A DNA stretch of 64,000 nucleotides, taken from Actinoplanes lobatus (GTDB taxonomy: Bacteria; Actinomycetota; Actinomycetes; Mycobacteriales; Micromonosporaceae). Position 1 is the stretch's first letter. Each line of letters starts with the position of its first letter. The DNA lies in the NCBI RefSeq assembly GCF_014205215.1, contig NZ_JACHNC010000001.1:2051001-2115000 (forward strand), in the 5' to 3' direction. Positions 59,578 to 64,000 of the stretch are shown here, one piece after another. Both the position numbers and the translations under genes were made by a program. The notes below the pieces were generated by a model that made no database searches, had not been told where the DNA came from, and worked only from the letters and a program-made list of their open reading frames with translations.

Positions 59578-60414
59578 TCACGTGAAACATGCGCCGTTGT
59601 CGCAGACCGCATCGTCCAGTTCGGACACGTCGAAGATCGGCAGCATGGCTTGGGCCGCGGGGATCGCGTCGGCCAACGGCCGCGCGTACCGGGTCAGATA
59701 CACGTGATCACGGCCGAGCATGTCGCGCCGCTCGTTGAGCAGCGTTTCCAGGTCGCACGCCCGGGCGAACAGTTCGGGGCGATCGCGTCGCATCTCCGCC
59801 CACGTTGACGGCCGATGAAACGGGCAGAACCAACACGCACTTTTGGCAGGTATAGGCAGGCCGGCCGCGGTGATGATCCGCTCGCAGTCCTGCCGGCGCA
59901 GCAGCAGCCCGGTTTCCTCGCCCACGCCGATCAGCGGATAGACCGGCGTCTCGTACGGTGCGGCCCGGCGCTTGTTGACGCGCTCGATCTCGTCCAGGGA
60001 GATCCCGATCCCGACCACCGCGCGGCGGTCCGGGCGGGCGCCGTGCGCTTTGAGCCACCGACCCACAAGCTTGATCTTGAAATCGGCGGTGCACGACCTG
60101 GTGCCCGGCTTGCCGTTGGCCATCCGTACCGGGATCGGCAGGCTGCGCGAGCCTTCCCGGGTGAGCCGGCCGTACAGGGTTTCAACGGTGCCGTCGCGCC
60201 GGTCGCGTCGGACCTCGACCAGGTCGATCCCGTGCGCGGCGGCGAACGGCTTGGCGTAGCGGGCGACGTAGTCGAGCGTGAGCGGATCTTCGGAATCGTC
60301 GCCGACGTTCGCGAAGATGAACGCTGGGAAGTCGATGCGGCCGCGGGCGGAGAGCACCAGGGCGGCCGTCGACTGGACACCCCCGCCGTACGAGAACGCG
60401 CGCAACGGTGGCAC
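59578..60414 (-). CDS. PAPS-reductase-like (PP-loop) phage protein
   Basis: 278 residues from GTG 60414. The N-terminus has a PP-loop variant (FSYGGGVQSTAAL), followed by FANVGDDSEDPLTLDYV, a pattern of adenine-nucleotide alpha-hydrolases. RSCTADFKIKLVGRWL and SACWFCPFH contribute Cys residues that could bind an Fe-S cluster or zinc. Proteins of this type are widespread in actinophages under the PAPS-reductase label; related PP-loop proteins take part in DNA phosphorothioation and base thiolation. The exact role is unknown. Confidence 0.8.
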   Translation of the reverse strand: MPPLRAFSYGGGVQSTAALVLSARGRIDFPAFIFANVGDDSEDPLTLDYVARYAKPFAAAHGIDLVEVRRDRRDGTVETLYGRLTREGSRSLPIPVRMANGKPGTRSCTADFKIKLVGRWLKAHGARPDRRAVVGIGISLDEIERVNKRRAAPYETPVYPLIGVGEETGLLLRRQDCERIITAAGLPIPAKSACWFCPFHRPSTWAEMRRDRPELFARACDLETLLNERRDMLGRDHVYLTRYARPLADAIPAAQAMLPIFDVSELDDAVCDNGACFT

Positions 60415-60431
60415 GGTGCACCCCCGCAACG

Positions 60432-60902
60432 TCAGGGGTGCACCGTCACGGGTACACCGATCCGCCACCGCACGCGGGCTATCCCGTCGGTGTCTCGGGT
60501 TGGGCGGCGCCGGCCGGGAGCGTCCCAACCGGGTCGCGCAGGTAGTTCGGCGTCGATGCGCCAGCCGGCCGCGCGCAGGCTCGCGCCGCTCTCGCCAAGC
60601 TGGGTGTAGGTGACGCCGGCGAGGTAGCCGAGCGCGCGAGCTGCGCGCCAGCACGCGCCGTAGAGCATCGAGCAGGCGTGCTGGGTGCCGTCGGTGGCGA
60701 CGCGGATGACCTCGATCGTCTTGCCGTCATCGAGGATCCGCGACACCGGCCGGCCGGCCATCGCTACGCCGGCCAGGCGTTCGCCGGCGAGCACGCCGAC
60801 GGCGAACCGGTAGCCCTGGGGCCGGGTGTGGTGCCTGTGGTGCTGGTCGACGTACTCGCATGCCACCTTGAAGGTCACCGGAACCAGGCGCAACGCGGCC
60901 AC
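60432..60902 (-). CDS. XF1762-like phage protein (GNAT-like)
   Basis: 156 residues from GTG 60902, with GGGGAGG 8 nt upstream; other frames extend farther. Conserved blocks FKVACEYVDQHHRHHTRPQG, GVAMAGRPVSRILDDGKTIE, CSMLYGACWRAARALGYLAG and TYTQLGESGASLRAAGW match the XF1762 family, a GNAT-like fold found in phages, often near DNA-modification genes. Reaction unknown. Confidence 0.75.
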   Translation of the reverse strand: MAALRLVPVTFKVACEYVDQHHRHHTRPQGYRFAVGVLAGERLAGVAMAGRPVSRILDDGKTIEVIRVATDGTQHACSMLYGACWRAARALGYLAGVTYTQLGESGASLRAAGWRIDAELPARPGWDAPGRRRPTRDTDGIARVRWRIGVPVTVHP

Positions 60903-61035
60903 GGGGCGCACCTCCCCGGGGCAGTGTCGCGGTGCCGGCGGCGCGTTTTCCCAGGTCACGCGGGGGGATAAACGGGAGACCCTTGGGCATGGGGTCATCC
61001 GGCCGCATGGCCGAATTCCCGACCCCCACCCCTGG

Positions 61036-61347
61036 TCACAGCGTTGATACATCGACGTGCAGCTCGATCACGTGTGGTTTGAGGGCAGCGTGATCACGGG
61101 CCTGGGCATGCCGGACGCGGGCGCCCTTGCTGCCGTTGCAGCGCCGGTGCGCGAGCCGCGCGTTGGCTCGATCTAGGAGGTCTCCGCCGAGCTGCCTCTC
61201 GCGGACGTGGTCGACCGTGCGGCTCATCGGATGTCGCCGGTCAAGACTCTGATCGACCCACCCGCCGCACAGGTAGCAGTGCGATTCTTCGGCGTACACC
61301 CGCGCGCAGAGGCGTCGGTATGGGCGCCCCTTGAGGCCGGTAGGCAT
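61036..61347 (-). CDS. HNH-like endonuclease
   Basis: 103 residues from ATG 61347 with GGGAG upstream. Contains CYLCGGWVD (first Cys pair), a Zn/catalytic RTVDHVRERQLGG (DH) and a later HRRCNGSKG, the C-x2-C...H...HxxCN layout of HNH nucleases. Phages often carry HNH enzymes near terminase genes to help packaging cuts; here the other HNH protein lies at the window edge. Confidence 0.8.
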   Translation of the reverse strand: MPTGLKGRPYRRLCARVYAEESHCYLCGGWVDQSLDRRHPMSRTVDHVRERQLGGDLLDRANARLAHRRCNGSKGARVRHAQARDHAALKPHVIELHVDVSTL

Positions 61348-61400
61348 CGGTCTCCCGATGTGGAAGGCATCCCTGCCGTTGGCGTTGCCGCAGACGAAAG

Positions 61401-62165
61401 CTAGGCGGCGGGCTGCTCGTGCTCGGCGGCGGCGAGTTGGTCGGCGGTGATGGCGGCGAAGTAGGGGTCGATTTCGATGCCCACGAACCGGCGACCTTCG
61501 GCGAGCGCGGCGACGCCGGTGGAGCCGGAGCCGGCGAACGGGTCGAGCACGGTCCCGCCGGGCGGGGCGATCCGGACGAGGTCTCGTAGCAGCTCGATCG
61601 GCTTCTGCGTGATGTGGACCCGGGAGCGGGGAGTGTTGATCACGTAGTGCCCGTTCAGGGTGTACGGCAGTGCGTTCAGCGGGCGGGGTCCGTGGGTGCC
61701 CCAGACGAGGTACTCGTTGTTGTTGGCGAAGCGGCCTTGGACGCGGCGGCCGTTGGGTTTGCACCAGGCGACGACGCCGCGCCACACCAGGCCGGCGGCT
61801 TGCACGGCGTCGGTGACGGTGGGCAGTTGCCGCCAGTCGGTGAACACGGCGACGACGCCGCCAGGCTGGGTGATCCGCATGGCCTGGGTGAGCCACAGGG
61901 TTGACCAGTAGGCGTAGCCGCGCTGGTCGCGGGTGTCGCCGACGAACGCGGGCAGCGCGGTGCCGGTGATGCTGTCGCTTTGGACGTATTTGGTGTGCAC
62001 GCTGGCGGTGCGGTCGCCGCGGACCATGCCCCCGGAGGAGTAGGGCGGATCGGCGATAACGGCGTCGACGCTGCCGGTTTCCATCTCGCAGAGCACGCCG
62101 AGCGCGTCGCCGCAGTAGAGCCGGGCGTGTTCGCTGGAGTAGTGGGGCGTGACGTTCACACCCAT
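61401..62165 (-). CDS. DNA methyltransferase (DPPY-type, beta class)
   Basis: 254 residues from ATG 62165 with GGAGG 9 nt upstream. The catalytic DPPY lies at 39-42 (VDAVIADPPYSSGG) before the SAM motif (DPFAGSGSTGVAALAEGRRF) near the C-terminus, the order of beta-class N6A/N4C enzymes. No nuclease is adjacent, so it is an orphan methyltransferase, probably for phage DNA protection. Target unknown. Confidence 0.88.
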   Translation of the reverse strand: MGVNVTPHYSSEHARLYCGDALGVLCEMETGSVDAVIADPPYSSGGMVRGDRTASVHTKYVQSDSITGTALPAFVGDTRDQRGYAYWSTLWLTQAMRITQPGGVVAVFTDWRQLPTVTDAVQAAGLVWRGVVAWCKPNGRRVQGRFANNNEYLVWGTHGPRPLNALPYTLNGHYVINTPRSRVHITQKPIELLRDLVRIAPPGGTVLDPFAGSGSTGVAALAEGRRFVGIEIDPYFAAITADQLAAAEHEQPAA

Positions 62166-62323
62166 GAGGCCGCACCTCCGATCTGAGTAAGGGCGCGGGC
62201 CGCACGTCGTCCACGAGGTCGCCACTGTCGGCGCTCTGTGATGTGTGTGGTGCCCGGTGCGACCGGGACGACGGCGACCACGCGCTCGGCGTGCCGCAGC
62301 CCGGAAGAGCCGTAGACACGGAA

Positions 62324-62380
62324 GAACCCCGCGGCCGGGATCAACGATGGCGGTCGTTGAAAGGGGCTCTCGCGGGGTTC
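62324..62380. ncRNA. Nested hairpin element upstream of the methyltransferase
   Basis: Outer stem GAACCCCGCG (62324-62333) pairs with CGCGGGGTTC (62371-62380); inner stem TCAACGA (62341-62347) pairs with TCGTTGA (62354-62360). Both are perfect. It lies in a gap with no supported gene between 62166 and 62437. Could be a regulatory leader or terminator. Confidence 0.45.
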
Positions 62381-62437
62381 TGCACGGGGAGGTGAATAGA
62401 TTTCACCAACTTGACGTTTACGATCTCCCCAAGGCCC

Positions 62438-62602
62438 CTACCTGGTCAAGATCCTCGCCGTGTGCTCTACGTCACTCGGGTTGTAGTACCGGCGTCCGTT
62501 GTAGACGAAGCGCCGCCACGCGTGCTTGTGGGCGAGCCGGTAGACGGCCGGCACGTCCCGGCGCAGCATCGCGGCGGCCTCGTCGGCAGCGAGCCACCTC
62601 AC
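62438..62602 (-). CDS. Small HTH/excisionase-like DNA-binding protein
   Basis: 54 residues from GTG 62602, which overlaps the stop of the upstream gene (GTGA). RWLAADEAAAMLRRDVPAVY followed by RLAHKHAWRRFVYNGRRYYN is a winged HTH of the MerR/excisionase type (recognition helix plus a wing with YxxxDV). It may control a phage operon or excision. An in-frame ATG at 62677 has no ribosome site. Confidence 0.65.
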   Translation of the reverse strand: MRWLAADEAAAMLRRDVPAVYRLAHKHAWRRFVYNGRRYYNPSDVEHTARILTR

Positions 62603-63273
62603 GCCGCACCCTGCACAGGCGTCGTCTCGGCGCGGCGCATCTCCCGGCGTAGGCGTGGCCACTCCGTCATCGGCCATTCGTGGCCGGTGTCGGTGTCGCA
62701 CAGCGCCGACGAGGGCAGCACGGCGGAGCGGTCGCGCACGATCGCGGCCACCGTGCCGGTGCACCCGGCGAACGGGCACGCGCCGACCTCGACGCGCCGC
62801 ACCGGGTTCGGGTAGGCGCCGCGGAACGCGATCCGGCGGACGTCGGCGATCTCGTCGGCGGCGTCGCCGGCGGCCGGGTACGCGGCGAGCCAGTCGACGT
62901 GTCGGCGCAGCCACCGGGACAGCACGGCCGGGTCGTCGGCGCGCCGGGGCGGGCGCACGCCGCGGACCTCGATCACCAGGGCTATCCATGCGACCAGGAC
63001 GGGCCGGATCTCGGCGCGGGCGTACGCGGCCGTGTTGTTGATCGGCATGGGGCGTTCTCGGCTGCCGGACACGACCGGCCCGCCGGCGCCGCTGCCGGGC
63101 ATGAGCGCGGTTTCGAGGTCGGTGCAGATGTCCGGTAGCCGGTCGAGGTCGGCGGCGAGCCGGTCGCGGCAGGGCCAGCACAGCAGCAGACCGGGCGCGG
63201 CCGGGCGGGGTTGCAGGGCGTTGGTATCGGGATCGCGCCAGCAGAGCGGAGACTCGCACAGCAGGATGGACAC
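62599..63273 (-). CDS. Phage protein with Cys/zinc motifs
   Basis: 224 residues from GTG 63273, with AGGAGG 7 nt upstream. Paired Cys motifs near the N-terminus (LLCESPLCW, then LLCWPCRDRL) and again near the C-terminus (VGACPFAGCTGTV, SALCDTDTGHEWP) could bind two zinc ions. The central part is helical (YARAEIRPVLVAWIALVIEV, LRRHVDWLAAY). Similar proteins are frequent in actinobacterial prophages; function unknown. Confidence 0.7.
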   Translation of the reverse strand: MSILLCESPLCWRDPDTNALQPRPAAPGLLLCWPCRDRLAADLDRLPDICTDLETALMPGSGAGGPVVSGSRERPMPINNTAAYARAEIRPVLVAWIALVIEVRGVRPPRRADDPAVLSRWLRRHVDWLAAYPAAGDAADEIADVRRIAFRGAYPNPVRRVEVGACPFAGCTGTVAAIVRDRSAVLPSSALCDTDTGHEWPMTEWPRLRREMRRAETTPVQGAA

Positions 63274-63329
63274 GCGGGAACCTCCTCGGTGAGCAGCGTG
63301 TCGAGCTGGGTGGATGGCCGGCGGATTGG

Positions 63330-64000
63330 TCATCGGGTACGTCCTCGGCGGGATCGCTTGGTTCGCCCGGGTGCGGTAGTAGGTGGTGAAGGCATGGGCG
63401 CCCGTCCCGCCCCGTCCCGTCCCGGCGATCCGGATTCCGGAGATCGGTGATTCGCCGGATTGGCCAATCCTTGTTGATCTTGATGTTGTTGCTGGTGGGG
63501 CGTGGTTCCGCCGGCCGCGGAGTCGCGCGAGTTGGTGCGTTCGATGGTGCTGGTTTGCGCCGTGCGGGCATCGCGTGGTTCCGCTGGGTGCGAAGTCGCG
63601 GCGGGCGTGGTCCGGCCGGGTGCCGGGTCGCTCGCGGTGGTGGTGGCGGTGTCCCGTTGGGTGCGGGGTCGCCGGGTGGTGCTGGTGTCGTTGTCCGGCT
63701 GGGTGCCGGGTCGGGTGCGACTACGGCGCACCTTGTGACCGTGATCGCGCAGGAACGCGGCCGTTTTGGTGCCGTAGTACGGCGTTGCGGGACTCGGCCG
63801 CGGCGGGCACCAGGTGTCCGCGTCGGCATGATTCGACCGGCGGGCGTTGCAGGAGTGGCAGCAGACCCTTAGATCGTCGGGGCCGCCGGCGGCTTGCCCC
63901 GGGTTGCGGTGGTCGTAGGTGGCGCCGCGGCCGCCTTTCTGGTCACCCCACACGACGATCACGCCGCAGTACCGGCACTCGTCGCCGTCACGCAGGCGCA
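63330..64000 (-). CDS. HNH endonuclease, 5' end beyond window
   Basis: Open to the right edge on the minus strand. Visible residues include a CRYCG zinc pair at the window edge, YDHRNPGQAAGG (DH catalytic core) and CCHSCNARRSNH (second Cys pair), the order of HNH nucleases. The C-terminal 130 residues are Thr/Pro/Arg-rich and likely disordered. As an HNH nuclease early in the packaging region, it may act with the terminase; this is inference from position. Confidence 0.8.
   Translation of the reverse strand, partial: RLRDGDECRYCGVIVVWGDQKGGRGATYDHRNPGQAAGGPDDLRVCCHSCNARRSNHADADTWCPPRPSPATPYYGTKTAAFLRDHGHKVRRSRTRPGTQPDNDTSTTRRPRTQRDTATTTASDPAPGRTTPAATSHPAEPRDARTAQTSTIERTNSRDSAAGGTTPHQQQHQDQQGLANPANHRSPESGSPGRDGAGRAPMPSPPTTAPGRTKRSRRGRTR

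Larger units (their letters stand above)
26394..64000. mobile_element. Prophage (HK97-type siphovirus), left end to window edge
   Basis: From attL to the right edge, genes follow the order of an HK97-type siphovirus read on the minus strand: terminases, portal, protease, capsid, connectors, tail tube, gpG/gpGT, tape measure, tail proteins and lysis. Accessory genes with different base composition sit between lysis genes and attL and within the head module. Late structural genes are complete with no visible frameshift, except a decayed duplicate coiled-coil gene. Integrase, repressor and replication genes are not seen and are expected to the right of 64 kb. Confidence 0.9.

Noticed and set aside
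62156..62344. 62-residue minus-strand frame before the methyltransferase
   Set aside because: TTG start inside the hairpin element with no ribosome site, and overlaps the methyltransferase start.
1..64000. CRISPR array or complete tRNA/rRNA gene
   Set aside because: No regularly spaced direct repeats were seen, and the only tRNA signal is the 3' tRNA-Arg fragment.

Overview
The window is high-GC DNA with actinobacterial gene content: GAF/ANTAR regulators, Roadblock/LC7 protein, hemerythrin-domain proteins, a subtilisin-inhibitor-family protein, GTG/TTG starts and frequent ATGA/GTGA/TGATG overlaps. The style resembles a Micromonosporaceae (Actinoplanes-like) chromosome, but the genus is an inference. 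It has two halves: host chromosome from 1 to about 26.4 kb, and a prophage from about 26.4 kb that runs off the right edge.

Host part. The left edge carries the 3' end of a secreted Ig-repeat protein and a small PLDc_N-type membrane protein. Next come signalling genes: a 1629-residue Ser/Thr kinase / AAA ATPase / GAF / histidine-kinase hybrid, two GAF-ANTAR RNA-binding regulators, a translationally coupled fatty-acid desaturase and hemerythrin pair, a response regulator overlapping a double-domain KaiC-like ATPase, a DUF5994-like protein, a second hemerythrin and a Roadblock protein. A block of secreted proteins follows: a copper-radical (galactose/glyoxal-oxidase-like) enzyme with complete active-site ligands, an unknown secreted protein and an SSI-type protease inhibitor. 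Two TetR-regulated operons come next, each with a palindromic operator: an ABC ATPase + YhgE/Pip-type membrane protein + TetR, and an alpha/beta hydrolase + TetR. A beta-propeller secreted protein, a membrane-anchored unknown and a truncated IS6-family transposase end the host part.

Junction. At 26394-26435 the minus strand holds the 3' 42 nt of a tRNA-Arg (anticodon loop to encoded CCA), followed by a tRNA-type terminator on the host side. This is a prophage attachment site (attL). The att core is split by a group II intron (26436-28602) with a GTGCG 5' end, a 34-nt domain V and an AC 3' end. Removing the intron joins the core to TAG at 28603-28605, restoring the whole anticodon-loop sequence. 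The intact tRNA-Arg should lie beyond the right edge, at attR.

Prophage. The late genes are on the minus strand and read from high to low coordinates: HNH endonuclease (edge), zinc-finger protein, small HTH protein, DNA methyltransferase, second HNH protein, XF1762-like protein, PAPS-reductase-like protein, small and large terminase, portal with long C-terminal extension, RMF-like/coiled-coil protein, prohead protease, capsid, connectors, two tail-tube-like paralogues, gpG/gpGT with a GGGAAAA frameshift site, tape measure, large tail protein, amidase endolysin and holin-like genes. This is an HK97-type siphovirus layout. Three accessory insertions stand out. A PaeR7I/XhoI-like restriction-modification pair lies on the opposite strand between capsid and connector genes. 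A lysis cassette is duplicated around a membrane-protein gene, and one copy is decayed. Between the lysis genes and attL, a seven-gene, partly overlapping operon (two Cys-motif proteins, an 85-residue protein, a JmjC/cupin oxygenase-like protein, a GRDP-like protein, an APH-like kinase and a small protein) is divergent from an XRE-TPR regulator and a GNAT. That operon is the best candidate here for an undescribed system. Integrase and phage repressor are not in the window.
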